Positions 1 through 10,152 are shown, numbered from the stretch's first letter. The stretch is DNA of 64,000 bases from Duganella rivi (GCF_009857435.1 NZ_WWCK01000004.1:62001-126000), one strand, 5' to 3'. Program-made: numbers and translations. Notes: generated by a model from the sequence alone, not told the origin.

Positions 1-3000
1 GGCAAGCCAACGAGCCAATTGGTCGTATCAGGGATCACCGGTGTCACCACCGTCGATACAAAGGTGCCGCCGGCAGCGCTGCTTGTTGCGGTCTTCTGCA
101 GTACATTGCCATAGGTATCGTAGTCGTCAATCTTAACTACTTCCGTCCCCATGTCTGCACCCGACAGGTCTTTCTGTACGCTCGTTATCGAGGTAGCGAG
201 AACCCACTGCACCTGCGGCGCCATCGGTACCGTTGCGACAATTGTGTAGTCGGTCGACGTATCGCTCAGGTCAATTGTGCGCCCCCGTACCGATTGGACT
301 AACTGCCGCAGCGGCAGGCCAACCGTCGGGTAAGCCTGACTGTAATAAACTGTGTTCTCGATCTTGGTATCAGGATCGCTCTCTTTGACCACCGCCATGC
401 CCAACGAGCCGCGACCGGTCACATCCTCCAACGCACCGCCATACTGGTAATTTTTTACCAGCTTGCCAGCTCCGCCACTGGTTTCACGTAATTGCTTCAC
501 CATTACGCCGGGGGCGACAAATGCGGCAGGATAAGTCGGCGCCAGGACTTGTCCATTAACAATGGGCTTACGCACATAGACAGCAGGATCGTCTCCACGA
601 GCATAGTCAACCTCAGTCTCGTGACCGATGCCGTTCTTTACCCAGACGATACGATCCATCGCCGCAGGCGCCACGAGCGTCATTGGAACCCATGCGGGCT
701 TGCCATTTATGTCGGAACCGGTTTTGATCAGTAGCGCAGGCACACCACTGTCGTCGATAAACACAGTCTGGCTCTCCGGCACCGACTCAATTGTGCGGGC
801 AATGAGATCGCAACTAAATCCAGCGACACCGTAAGCACAGAGATAGGTCTTAGGAGTGAACGGTCCCTCTATAGAGGTCCGGGCTGTGTTAAACAGCAGA
901 CGGGTTACGCCATCTCCTAGCAGGTCCGCGATCTTGGCGCCACTGGTAGCGTCCGCTGAAGTAGTGTCATAAAACGGCGCGAAGCTGTTCAGACTCGTAT
1001 CCGGCTTGCAATCGACACCATTCTCTTTGCTGAGGCAGATGTAACGGCCATTATTTGCACCAGCATTGCGTATGCTGTAAATAAAATCTGTCAGCCCATC
1101 ACCGTTGAAGTCACCGGTCTGATCTGCCGAGTCAACAGTCAGCAGCGTTTTCCCGACGCTTTTCGATTGGACTGGAGTATTACAGGCCATACCATCGATT
1201 TGATTAAAGCAAATCGTCACACCGTTAATCCGGTCTAAGCGCTGATCGGGGGAGCGAATCTCGTATGGGTCAGCTGGATTAGCCGCAGGTACCAGAGTCC
1301 CCCAGACCGAGTAAAAGTCGGATTTGGGCTGCCGGCTCAGCGAAATTTCGTTGATATTGAGGAAGTCGAAGCTGGTCAGACTCGGCTCGCTGGTGAGCAA
1401 CGACGGCATCCCATTGAATTTCAAGTCGCTACAGCTCATGGCGCCATTGACATACGTGCAGTCGCGCGCGATACCGTCTCGATTAATCTTACCAATCAAG
1501 TGCGCCTTACGATCGCCACGCAAATTAACCGGCGCCGGAGTGCCATCACCGCCAGCCTGGCAACTGAACGTGACGGGTGCTCCTTTAGCATTGTTGATGC
1601 AGTAGCCCCACTTCTTGTTGGTGGTGTCAGCCAGAACAATATCATCAAAACCATCACCATTCAGATCGCTCATGTACGCGCTATTTGCACCGTAGGCAAA
1701 TGTCGACTTAATACCCATGGCGTCAATATCCAACGTAGTCTCACTCTCGTTACCATTGGGCGCGCGGATTTTAACCGCTCCCGTTAGGTGAGGCTGGATG
1801 GTCGGATCGACACATGGTGGCTCATTCGACAGGCCGCAAGCAATCGCTTGTAGCGCAACGAAGCTAGTGCGGCCGGATCCGTCGACGTCACCCTGCAAGC
1901 GCGAGGGGTCACGTCCGGGGAAGTATGGCAGGACGAACGGAGCGACAGATGTTGCTTTCAAAGTTGGTGCGCCGCCAAGCCCCCATTTAAAGTCAGTACG
2001 CGGCAGCGTTTCAATTGTCCCATCTGCGGGATTGACTGCTTTCAGTTCGATCCAGTCGATCAAGCTGCGGCCACCGGTTTCACTCTGAATATAGTGAATG
2101 CCGTAGTCACGCACCAGTGTACCGCCAGTGCCATCGGCAGCCGTATCGATATAGGTACGAATGTGGCTCATGCGCTTGGCTGTATCTACGCGCACGCCGC
2201 CAATGTATGCAAGTTGTACATCGGGCCGAGAATCATCGTAATCGAATCTGACAGCGATGTCCGGCATGCGCTGGGTCGTACCCTTGGCATACCCGCCATA
2301 TCGAATGGCGGCCGGTTGGCATTCTCCGCCCGTAGTACAGGCGTTATAGGACACCGTCAGGTAATTCCCCTTCCGATCTTCGGTGCGCGACAGTCCCCAT
2401 TTAACAGCGCCTTGTGATGGAAGCGCAGCATTGGCATCGAGACCGAAATAAGAAATCCGTCCATCTCGCCACTCCACCTTGAAGCCGCCATCCGCTTGGC
2501 GCGAAATGCGCGCAAAGATATCGCTTTCAGTTCGGTAAGTCGTACCGACGCTCCAGTAACTATCGTCCGAATTATCGCCATCAACGCGGATCAGGCGCTG
2601 GCCATCCAAACACAGCCGATCACTATTATTCAAGCTGATGCGCCCATACACGCCGTCTTGCGCGATCGTCTTTGCGCATCGCTCAATATATGACAGGCCC
2701 GACAAGCTCCAGCCCATGCCCAGTACGCCATTGGGAGACGTGCTGGAATAATTCAGCGTCAAGTCAGGCTCGATATCGGCCGTGCCAGGCGGAACGTCGA
2801 TCGGTATCGAATAGACTGCCTCCCCATTCGGGCCGACGGTCATCGTGCCGGGCAAGCTTCCCGCATTCGGGTTGCCCAGATGTGGCGTCGGAATATTGAT
2901 CCCAACGAGAGGCTGCGAAGTGCTGGAAGTCACTACAACTGTCACAGGGATAGACTCACTAATGACGGTACCCGCGACATCGTAGGCGACAGCTTTGATG

Positions 3001-6000
3001 CTGTAAGTCTTTGCGGCCAATGGTTTCCATGTGTATGTCCATTCGTCGTTGGACTTAACTGCGTCGCCAATGAAAATCGAATTGGCGAAAAACTTAAGGG
3101 TTTGCGCGTTAGTTGGCGCATTGGCCTTGAGAAGAAGTTGCGAACCAACAGTGATGGTGGTGTTCGGTAACGGACTAGTTATAATCGCCGCCGATGCTGA
3201 CACCACATTGAACTGACTCTGCGCACTAAACAGCGTGGTATTGCCTTGCCGGATTTTCGCGTAGACGACGTATGGCGTCGCGCTGGCGGCCAGCGCTTTC
3301 GACACCGAATAGGCCCCTGGCGCGTCGGCTTCAGCAGTAGCAGCGATCCAGCTACCATTGACATAGAAGCCAACTTCATCGAGCGAGCCTGCCAGTCCTG
3401 TCACCTTCATCCGCAGGAACGCGGGGTTAGGCAGCACAAAGCTCTGCCCCTGCGTCGGCGTCGTGATCCCCACTCGCAAGGCCCCCGGCATGGTGCAGGT
3501 ATTGTCCGCGCAAGGCAGGACTAAACTGTCGCTGCCGCTGTAGGCGGGCGCTTTTACATACAGGGTGCGGCCGGGATACCGCGCCGTATATCCGCTCAGG
3601 TCAACATTGAAGTGGTGAGCGCTGCCCGGCGTTTGACATTGGCTCTGGACTGCAGCATTGTCGGGCTCGGTCGCCACGTTGGCGACGCCCGATGTCAGCA
3701 AGATACCGCCCAAATCCGTCGTTGGCGCGTCGAGCAATACCTGATAATTCAACGCCTGACTCACACTCGGCTGGCATATCCAGCCGATCAGCCGCGGCTT
3801 GTTGTCCGCGTCAATGCGCACGCCGCTGATCAAGCCCAGCAGGCTGCTATTGGTCACGTTAACAATCACCGGGGGTGAGAAGCCATCGTTGCCTGCATCG
3901 TCAATACCACGCAACTGGAATGTGTACAGGCCGGCCGGCACGGCGACCGTATAGTTGGCCGGTAGACTCAGGCTGGCACCGGTACCGTTTTTCACCGGGG
4001 GCAGCTGTACCACGCTGCTCGATCCGTACTGGCGTTGGGACACTTCCAGCGTTTTGATTACCCGCCCGGTTTCGGTCGCAGAACCCTTGAAGGTCAGCGT
4101 CGCCTTGGCGGTGCCGGCAACGCGCACATTGTTAGGGCTTACCGATAACGTCGCTGCCGGCGCGTTGAAGCCACTAACCACAACGGCGGCATCAGGGGTA
4201 ACGGCGCCGAACCGGCCAACCTGCTCCTGCAGCATTTGCCATTGGAATGGCACGACGCCCGATACAAAAGGCGCCGTTACCGTCATCTTGAATTCGGCGA
4301 TTTGGCCGGGCGCGACCGAGGAGGTCAGCAGCGCGCGATTTACACCCCACGTCAAGCTATCGTCGAGATTTCCCAGTCGATAGTTGTTACCCGCGGTCCA
4401 AGTCGCAGTCCCCGTGTTCAGCATGCGGATGGTGACGGGATACGTTTTCCCCGGACTCATGATGGTCGGGACGTCCTGCGACACGAAGCGTGCATCGGAT
4501 GCACCCCCCCCTACAGCAGCCGTCGCCACTGTCTCGACATAGCTACCGGGGTTGCCCGGGCCGGTGGTACTCCACGTGCAAGTCGATGGATTATCCACCC
4601 AGCTAGCATTAGGAGTAATCGTCTCCGAGCCCGATGCCGGCAAAGTGCTATAGCCCGTGTAGCCAGGGCCATTCGCCGTGCAGCTGCGAGCCCAGCCCGC
4701 AGCGTTGGAGCTACTCCACGTCACGGTAGCCGGTTGTCCCACCACCATGACTGCCGGTGTGCGTTTCACACTAATGGTTGGCTGTGGCGCCAGCGACAAT
4801 CGCATGCCGCACCATGGCTCATCCCAGCTAGAGGAAGTAACGCCGTTCGCCGTTGTGCCGTTCAGCTTTTTCAGCGTGTCAAGGGGCAGTACATTGACGA
4901 ACGCGCTTTCCCCCGCCTTGAGCAGGCCAGAATGAATAAGCGCGGTTGGGATACTGGAATCGGTCGAATAGCCTGCACTATTGTTGCCCCACAGCCCTCC
5001 ACCTGTCGCTGCCGTAAAGCTTCCGCTGGCCGGAGTCACGGCCAAGCATTCCGCACTGATAGCCTTGGGCGGGCTGGTGGTCATCGTTTGAGTAACCGTC
5101 GTCTTGCCAGTCGGCCCCTCCGCCGTCCAGATGCACGTAGACGGATAATTGGCCCATGCGGGATTTGCCGTGGCCGTCATGGTGCCGTTTGCATCCCAGC
5201 TGTTGGTCCCGTTGAAGCCGGTGCCGCTCGCCGTGCAAACGCTGGTAACCGAGGTTGCGCCAGTCGATGCCCACGTCAGCGTGTAGTTCTGCCCCGCAGC
5301 CATAGGGGACGGCGTGCGAGTGACCGTCAGCGTCGGCGGCTTCACAATCGTCTCCATCTTTTCCGTAACCTTCTTCGTCCCCCCGGGACCGACTGCGGTC
5401 CAGACGCAAGTGGAAGGGTTACCGACACGCTCGGCAAAGGTTTCAAGATTGGTGAGACTGCCACTGGGAGCAAAGGTGCTGCTGCCAGAGTACCCCGGAC
5501 CGGCATGATCAGCGGTACAGTCGTTGCTTACCGAAGTAGCATTGGTCGAATCCCAGCTGAGGGAATAGGTTTTCCCCACCACCATCGGCGACGGATTCCT
5601 CGTTACGGTCAGCGTTGGCGGGGGGATGATGGTCTCCATTCGCTCCGTCACTGTTGCGGTGCCACCGAACCCATATGCCGTCCATACGCAAGTGGATGGA
5701 TTACCAACACTATCTGCATAGGTTTCCAGGTTGGTGAGGCTGCCGTTGGGAGCAAAGGTGCTGGTGCCAGAGTACCCTGGACCTGGATGATCGACTCTGC
5801 AGTCATTCTTTACCGAGGTTGCGTTGGTCGAACTCCAAGTTAAGGAATACGTCTTCCCGAGTTCCATGGGCGATGGATTACGCTTCACTGTCAGCGTCGG
5901 GGCCGGCGGCAACACGGTTATCATCTTTTCCGTGACCTGCGCGCTTCCTCCGGGACCGGTTGCGGTCCAGACGCAGGTAGAGGGGTTGTCGATACCATCT

Positions 6001-6638
6001 GCAAAGGTTTCTAGATTGGTCAGGGTGCCACTGGGGGGGAAAGTGCTGCTTCCAGAGTAACCCGGGCCTGGATGGTCAACGGTGCAGGCATTGGATACCG
6101 ACGTGGCATTGGTCGAATTCCAGGTGATGGAATACGTTCTTCCAAGCACCATCGGCGAAGGATTACGCGTGACGGTCAGCGTCGGCAACGGGTTGCCAGG
6201 TTGAGACACCACGACAGAAACGAGGGGCGAGGTATCGCCAAACCACTCAACATTTTCCTGTACCACTTGCCATTGGAAATTGTAGACACCGGCAGGGGCT
6301 GCCCGCTTCACACTGAACCTGAAGGTGTACGTTTCACCAGGCGCAACCGACGTCGAAAGAGGTACCCGGGCCACTCCCCAATCCCAATTGTTAGCCGGAG
6401 CCTGAGCACCAAGGCCGTAGGTATCCGGCGTCCAAGTAGTGGTGCCGATATTTTTCATCCTTACCGATACCGAGTACGAGGTACCTATGTCCATGCTAGA
6501 CGAGACGCTCTGCGAAACAAACTGCGCGCCATTCTGCGCCAGCGCCGGCTGGGCGGCGCAGAACATCATTAAGACCAAGAGCCCCCTGACAATAACGAGC
6601 AAAAGCGAGCGGCAGGCTTGGGCGATGTGGGTGTGCAT
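1..6638 (-). CDS. SpvB/TcB-RHS-like giant secreted protein (C-terminus beyond window)
   Basis: One uninterrupted reading frame of about 2,212 codons runs off the left edge. The ATG at 6638 has an in-frame TAA two codons upstream, so this start is fixed. A signal peptide (hydrophobic core, cleavage near AQPALA) is followed by an NBR1-type Ig-like domain at residues ~45-140 (motifs TTTWTPDTYGLG and QWQVVQENVEWFG). Next come Ig-like repeats (~150-700), a second NBR1-type domain (~710-815), further Ig/fibronectin-like segments, a SpvB-like domain starting near residue 1266 (EAVYSIPIDVPPG, LGMGWSLSG), and FG-GAP-like blocks (DLNGDGFDDIVL, DFNGDGLTDFIY). The SpvB/FG-GAP order is known from the shell of insecticidal Tc toxin B subunits and RHS/YD-repeat polymorphic toxins. 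Expected YD repeats and any toxic C-terminal tip lie outside the window. Role as a toxin or surface protein is inferred; family assignment is strong. Confidence 0.88.
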   Translation of the reverse strand, partial: MHTHIAQACRSLLLVIVRGLLVLMMFCAAQPALAQNGAQFVSQSVSSSMDIGTSYSVSVRMKNIGTTTWTPDTYGLGAQAPANNWDWGVARVPLSTSVAPGETYTFRFSVKRAAPAGVYNFQWQVVQENVEWFGDTSPLVSVVVSQPGNPLPTLTVTRNPSPMVLGRTYSITWNSTNATSVSNACTVDHPGPGYSGSSTFPPSGTLTNLETFADGIDNPSTCVWTATGPGGSAQVTEKMITVLPPAPTLTVKRNPSPMELGKTYSLTWSSTNATSVKNDCRVDHPGPGYSGTSTFAPNGSLTNLETYADSVGNPSTCVWTAYGFGGTATVTERMETIIPPPTLTVTRNPSPMVVGKTYSLSWDSTNATSVSNDCTADHAGPGYSGSSTFAPSGSLTNLETFAERVGNPSTCVWTAVGPGGTKKVTEKMETIVKPPTLTVTRTPSPMAAGQNYTLTWASTGATSVTSVCTASGTGFNGTNSWDANGTMTATANPAWANYPSTCIWTAEGPTGKTTVTQTMTTSPPKAISAECLAVTPASGSFTAATGGGLWGNNSAGYSTDSSIPTALIHSGLLKAGESAFVNVLPLDTLKKLNGTTANGVTSSSWDEPWCGMRLSLAPQPTISVKRTPAVMVVGQPATVTWSSSNAAGWARSCTANGPGYTGYSTLPASGSETITPNASWVDNPSTCTWSTTGPGNPGSYVETVATAAVGGGASDARFVSQDVPTIMSPGKTYPVTIRMLNTGTATWTAGNNYRLGNLDDSLTWGVNRALLTSSVAPGQIAEFKMTVTAPFVSGVVPFQWQMLQEQVGRFGAVTPDAAVVVSGFNAPAATLSVSPNNVRVAGTAKATLTFKGSATETGRVIKTLEVSQRQYGSSSVVQLPPVKNGTGASLSLPANYTVAVPAGLYTFQLRGIDDAGNDGFSPPVIVNVTNSSLLGLISGVRIDADNKPRLIGWICQPSVSQALNYQVLLDAPTTDLGGILLTSGVANVATEPDNAAVQSQCQTPGSAHHFNVDLSGYTARYPGRTLYVKAPAYSGSDSLVLPCADNTCTMPGALRVGITTPTQGQSFVLPNPAFLRMKVTGLAGSLDEVGFYVNGSWIAATAEADAPGAYSVSKALAASATPYVVYAKIRQGNTTLFSAQSQFNVVSASAAIITSPLPNTTITVGSQLLLKANAPTNAQTLKFFANSIFIGDAVKSNDEWTYTWKPLAAKTYSIKAVAYDVAGTVISESIPVTVVVTSSTSQPLVGINIPTPHLGNPNAGSLPGTMTVGPNGEAVYSIPIDVPPGTADIEPDLTLNYSSTSPNGVLGMGWSLSGLSYIERCAKTIAQDGVYGRISLNNSDRLCLDGQRLIRVDGDNSDDSYWSVGTTYRTESDIFARISRQADGGFKVEWRDGRISYFGLDANAALPSQGAVKWGLSRTEDRKGNYLTVSYNACTTGGECQPAAIRYGGYAKGTTQRMPDIAVRFDYDDSRPDVQLAYIGGVRVDTAKRMSHIRTYIDTAADGTGGTLVRDYGIHYIQSETGGRSLIDWIELKAVNPADGTIETLPRTDFKWGLGGAPTLKATSVAPFVLPYFPGRDPSRLQGDVDGSGRTSFVALQAIACGLSNEPPCVDPTIQPHLTGAVKIRAPNGNESETTLDIDAMGIKSTFAYGANSAYMSDLNGDGFDDIVLADTTNKKWGYCINNAKGAPVTFSCQAGGDGTPAPVNLRGDRKAHLIGKINRDGIARDCTYVNGAMSCSDLKFNGMPSLLTSEPSLTSFDFLNINEISLSRQPKSDFYSVWGTLVPAANPADPYEIRSPDQRLDRINGVTICFNQIDGMACNTPVQSKSVGKTLLTVDSADQTGDFNGDGLTDFIYSIRNAGANNGRYICLSKENGVDCKPDTSLNSFAPFYDTTSADATSGAKIADLLGDGVTRLLFNTARTSIEGPFTPKTYLCAYGVAGFSCDLIARTIESVPESQTVFIDDSGVPALLIKTGSDINGKPAWVPMTLVAPAAMDRIVWVKNGIGHETEVDYARGDDPAVYVRKPIVNGQVLAPTYPAAFVAPGVMVKQLRETSGGAGKLVKNYQYGGALEDVTGRGSLGMAVVKESDPDTKIENTVYYSQAYPTVGLPLRQLVQSVRGRTIDLSDTSTDYTIVATVPMAPQVQWVLATSITSVQKDLSGADMGTEVVKIDDYDTYGNVLQKTATSSAAGGTFVSTVVTPVIPDTTNWLVGL
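4520..6190 (-). repeat. Tandem Ig-like repeat array inside the RHS-type gene
   Basis: At least five copies of an Ig-like module (~93 residues) are encoded. The linker PTLTVTRNPSPM recurs, and the conserved pairs TWxST and NPSTCVWTA mark each unit. Counted on the minus strand, unit starts fall near 6183, 5897, 5617, 5336 and 4764. The first four starts are 280-286 bp apart, and the second and third units are nearly identical in DNA. The fourth unit is divergent, and a ~95-residue non-repeat segment separates it from the fifth. Such similarity between adjacent copies points to recent duplication or gene conversion. Confidence 0.85.
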
Positions 6639-6914
6639 AGATTAGTTCAATTGGGATTGGTAAAGACGCGCGCGTGGACAGTTGCCGATACCTCTGCAAC
6701 CACCCACGTCACAAAACAAGCAACATTAAGATTTGCTTAAATTTACTTAAAGTTACACAAACGGACTGCATTTTGCCTCAAAAAAATTGAGCCAAAATAC
6801 ACACAAAGTAACAATCGGCAAGTTTTTTTATCAAAAAGAATGTAGAAAGGGGGATTGCCTAGGGCTTTGTGTTATGCGCCCGGATATCGCCCACCAACGC
6901 GCCTCGCTAGCGGC

Positions 6915-8696
6915 CTAGAGAAAGTCTTTTACTGGACTAATGTCTATTTTCTTTAATTGAATAAATCCTTTTCCAACAGTCCACCCACCAAGTCCAAATG
7001 AAATTTGAAAAGGCTTTCCATCACTGTGAAAATAGCATGATACTAATTTGTCACTCTCCTGCGATTCATGTACTGGAATGAGCCGCTTCAGGCTATGTAC
7101 TGAAATATGCCCTCCAATTCCTCCGCTAGTCTGCGCAGTAATATTCCAATCGAGCGTTGCAGTAAGTTTATAGTATCCCTTGGGCAATACTACCGCCTGC
7201 GATACCATCGCAACATCGGCGTATGAATCTGAACTAACACGGTTCAAATTTACATCAAATTTGGCCTCGCCAAACGGCGTGAACTTTAGGCTGCTTTCGT
7301 TGTACACCGCGGGAAGAAGCTTGATTTTTTCTACAGATGAAACAAGATATTGTGGCTTCAGACTCATATTGTCGCCAACAATATCAAATAAGGAAACTAC
7401 TTCAACATCTTTTAACCGGGGAGAAACAATTCCCCGCCATATTTCGGTAAATGGCGTTGATAGGCCAACTAAAAACAGTATGAAAATTGGCGTTTTTTTT
7501 AACATATCACCCGGGCAAACAAGCGATTTAGCAGTGAAAATTGCCATTATCCCGAGCGACGGGATCGATGCCCGCATAAGCAGGTCATTATAAAAACCAA
7601 CTTTAAAGAAGCAAAGAAATAAAATAAAGACGCCGTGAATTAAAAGTATTGATCTTGCCGCTGGATTTAAGATCCAGAGAGCCAATCCGATGAAAAAGAA
7701 TTCCAGCAGAATAAACAAAATCCACGCTGCCGCAGAAAATTCTTTCGTATCCCATATCAAAGAAAATGGTATCCCTTCCGATCCGTTAGTCAAAAACAAG
7801 GCGGAAATTAACAGCAAGACTGGCGACGCTACAAAATTCGACCTCGACAATGCTTCACGAAGGCCAACCTTACAGACAGCCCAAGTGAAAGTAGGAATTA
7901 AGCCCACAGCGACAAATGGCGACCATAGGGCAGAGGCGCAAACAATTACACCTGCGTTTCGTACTGACTGGATCGGATATCTAAAAAATAAAAATGCGCC
8001 AACCCAGCCAGCTATAAGATGCTGAGGCGTCCAGAAAATGCTAGTTATCGATGAAGGAAGCTCTCCAAAACTCGCCCACCATTCGAGGTGCATAAGAGAC
8101 GTAGAAGGAGGCGGAAAAGGCCCTATCAGATAAGCACCTATGATATCGGCTCCGCTAAACAGCAGAAAAATTATCCCAATTGCAAAACACTGCGCTTTAG
8201 CATTCAATTGCTCGCCAAAAGCAAGTATCAATGCAAAATAGCAACCGATAGTGGTCCAAATAAAGATTGCAAGAGATAAAAAAGGCGCGCCAAAAAACTT
8301 GGCCGTAAGTGCTGGAATTACATAATAGCTCAATGAATATCTCAATGTTGAGATCCCATCGCCAACAATGAACTTCGGAGGCCAAGGCTGATTTACCAAA
8401 TCATTAAAAATAGCGTAGTGCTTAAACCAATCCGCGTTTTCCGCAAAGGGCGGCAATATTCCGGACAACCACACTATTCCTGCTGATATAAACAAGTAGG
8501 GCCACGTGTTGGAGAAAACAGAGAGTAATTGGCCTCTTTGCCACAAAGTTCTCGGATCTAAAAAAAACAGCGCGGATCCCGCCATCAAAATGACTGCGAT
8601 AGGCCATTGCGAAAAATAGACTAAAACTAGTACCGAAGGAATAAAAAGATACAGCAGTGCCAGAAGAAAAAAAGAGCTTGCTCGATAATCAATCAT
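6915..8696 (-). CDS. AT-rich polytopic membrane protein of unknown function
   Basis: 593 residues if started at the ATG at 8696, which begins directly with a hydrophobic segment (SSFFLLALLYLFIPSVLVLV). The frame stays open upstream to 8798, but those 34 residues look non-coding and no good ribosome site is visible before any candidate. About ten or more hydrophobic helices cover residues 1-430. The C-terminal ~150 residues are hydrophilic, with a beta-rich jelly-roll-like appearance, and are probably periplasmic. The layout resembles membrane enzymes of surface-polysaccharide or lipid-linked sugar metabolism, but I recognise no catalytic motif. Base composition and codon use are clearly more AT-rich than the neighbours, which suggests horizontal acquisition. 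It is transcribed toward the RHS-type gene and may be linked to it. Confidence 0.7.
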   Translation of the reverse strand: MIDYRASSFFLLALLYLFIPSVLVLVYFSQWPIAVILMAGSALFFLDPRTLWQRGQLLSVFSNTWPYLFISAGIVWLSGILPPFAENADWFKHYAIFNDLVNQPWPPKFIVGDGISTLRYSLSYYVIPALTAKFFGAPFLSLAIFIWTTIGCYFALILAFGEQLNAKAQCFAIGIIFLLFSGADIIGAYLIGPFPPPSTSLMHLEWWASFGELPSSITSIFWTPQHLIAGWVGAFLFFRYPIQSVRNAGVIVCASALWSPFVAVGLIPTFTWAVCKVGLREALSRSNFVASPVLLLISALFLTNGSEGIPFSLIWDTKEFSAAAWILFILLEFFFIGLALWILNPAARSILLIHGVFILFLCFFKVGFYNDLLMRASIPSLGIMAIFTAKSLVCPGDMLKKTPIFILFLVGLSTPFTEIWRGIVSPRLKDVEVVSLFDIVGDNMSLKPQYLVSSVEKIKLLPAVYNESSLKFTPFGEAKFDVNLNRVSSDSYADVAMVSQAVVLPKGYYKLTATLDWNITAQTSGGIGGHISVHSLKRLIPVHESQESDKLVSCYFHSDGKPFQISFGLGGWTVGKGFIQLKKIDISPVKDFL

Positions 8697-8869
8697 CGCG
8701 TTGGGGGAAGATTCTTGGCCTTTTTGCATAGTGGGGAAAAGAAGCGAATAAAAATGAGAGCGATGGGCTTGTTGGTGCCCATACCGAGGCCTTTGCAACT
8801 AGTACTCTACAATAAAATTTTCTGTTTGGAAATAATGTCAACATGGGGCAGCCGCAAGAGCGCGGACTG

Positions 8870-9385
8870 TCATGGCGTTGAGATCCGCGCCCTGATTTCG
8901 AAGCTTAATGTGACGAAACCATCCCTAAGCTTAGTCTTCTCATGCGCGAGATAGACTTCAGCAAACGCGTTTTGTACAGACAAGCGCTCCAGATAGTCTC
9001 TTAGCGCTTCCGTATTGCGCGCCTCGCCGCGCAGCACGATTCTGCGCCCAGCCTTGTCTGGTTCAAACTCCAGCAGCTCGATGTCCGCCTCGCTGCTGCG
9101 TTCCAGCGCGACAAAGACTGGATACCAGTCGAACGCCTTTTCGGCGCGCAGGGAGGCCCAGCGCTTCTGCTCTTCCAGTTCGCTGCGAGACAGCTTGGGC
9201 TGCACTTTCGGTTTTGCCAGCTTATGCAGCTGGGCCAGATGCTCTTGGTCGGCCGCCGCTTGTGCGCCGAGGCGATACGCGTCAACCGCCACCACGATGG
9301 CGCCAGCAGCCAGCAGCGCGCAGAGCAGCCATACCCAGCGCGTGTAACGCGGCCAAGGCGCGAGGACTTTATGGAATTGACTCAA
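8870..9385 (-). CDS. PilN-like assembly protein of the T2SS/T4P-like operon
   Basis: 171 residues, last gene of the secretion operon. I place the start at a TTG (9385-9383) that overlaps the stop of the previous gene as TTGA, because a GGAGG site lies five bases before it. Longer starts would read deep into the upstream gene. The protein has a short cytoplasmic tail, one transmembrane segment (residues ~17-35, YTRWVWLLCALLAAGAIVVA), a charged helix, and a small alpha/beta periplasmic domain. This is the layout of PilN/GspL C-terminal-type inner-membrane platform proteins. Assignment rests on layout and position after a PilM-like gene rather than on a diagnostic motif. Confidence 0.7.
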   Translation of the reverse strand: MSQFHKVLAPWPRYTRWVWLLCALLAAGAIVVAVDAYRLGAQAAADQEHLAQLHKLAKPKVQPKLSRSELEEQKRWASLRAEKAFDWYPVFVALERSSEADIELLEFEPDKAGRRIVLRGEARNTEALRDYLERLSVQNAFAEVYLAHEKTKLRDGFVTLSFEIRARISTP

Positions 9386-10152
9386 TTGCGCCTCCAGTGG
9401 CCCAGCGCCAGCGAATTTACCTTGGCATTGGGCAGGCATCGCGCAACCATCTTGGCCAGCGCAGTGCCGTCGCCAAGCGACCAAATCCAGATGTCGAACA
9501 CCTCGCCATACAAGGCACGCAAGCGCCGGCAGAGCCGCTCGGCGTTTTCGCCGGCATCGTTGAGCAGCGGCTGTACATCCAGCGCATATAGCCGTTTAGC
9601 GCGGTACAACAAGGCCGTCACGCGGCTACCTTCATCCAGCAAAAGCACGTTTTGATGGCGGCGATGCATTCGATCGAACTGCCAGTAGGCCGCTGCGGAT
9701 ACCGGTAAAGCACTGCGCAGCCGCAAACCGTGTTTGCCGAGCACTTGCTGCAGTTGCGTGATCCAGTCATCAGGCAAGGCAACGCCCAGGCCACTGCCGC
9801 CGAAATGGCGAAAACCACCGTCCACCGTCCACGCTGCATTATCCAGCCGGCCCTCGGATTCCAGCAGCATGCGCGCATACGCGCGGACTAGCGTAGTGGA
9901 TCCCAGGCTATCCTGCCAAGGCAAGGCCATGGTCGCGCCGACCGCATCGGAAACCAGCACATCCACCGATGCCCCCCGCCTGAACAGCGCCCCCCGTTGC
10001 GCGAGCAAGGTATCGACTACATCGAATAAGGCGGCGTCCGCCGCTGGCCGCACCACGTCCGTTGCGGCGATCTCTGTCTGGCGCCCTCGCTGCAACCAAC
10101 AGGCATTGGGGAAGACGCCGAGCGTCACTTGCTCAGGCCACAAACGTAACAC
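9382..10152 (-). CDS. PilM/GspL-like cytoplasmic assembly protein
   Basis: 256 residues from a GTG start with an AGGTG site a few bases upstream. It overlaps the 3' end of the ATPase gene by 20 bp. No membrane segment is seen. The sequence has the rhythm of an actin-like fold as in PilM and the cytoplasmic domain of GspL (a VLLLDEGSRVTALLYRAKR strand pair and a DIWIWSLGDG turn), but it is shorter than PilM (~350 residues). It is followed by the PilN-like gene, and a PilM-PilN pair normally links the secretion ATPase to the periplasmic PilO/PilP ring. Function is inferred from this context. Confidence 0.62.
   Translation of the reverse strand: MLRLWPEQVTLGVFPNACWLQRGRQTEIAATDVVRPAADAALFDVVDTLLAQRGALFRRGASVDVLVSDAVGATMALPWQDSLGSTTLVRAYARMLLESEGRLDNAAWTVDGGFRHFGGSGLGVALPDDWITQLQQVLGKHGLRLRSALPVSAAAYWQFDRMHRRHQNVLLLDEGSRVTALLYRAKRLYALDVQPLLNDAGENAERLCRRLRALYGEVFDIWIWSLGDGTALAKMVARCLPNAKVNSLALGHWRRN

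Noticed and set aside
4236..5843. A plus-strand frame of ~535 codons
   Set aside because: Antisense to the Ig repeat array of the RHS-type gene; its composition is biased and the minus frame is continuous and domain-rich.
4520..6190. Considered as a CRISPR-like array because of regular spacing
   Set aside because: Units are ~281 bp, in-frame and encode Ig-like modules; there are no short repeats with unique spacers.
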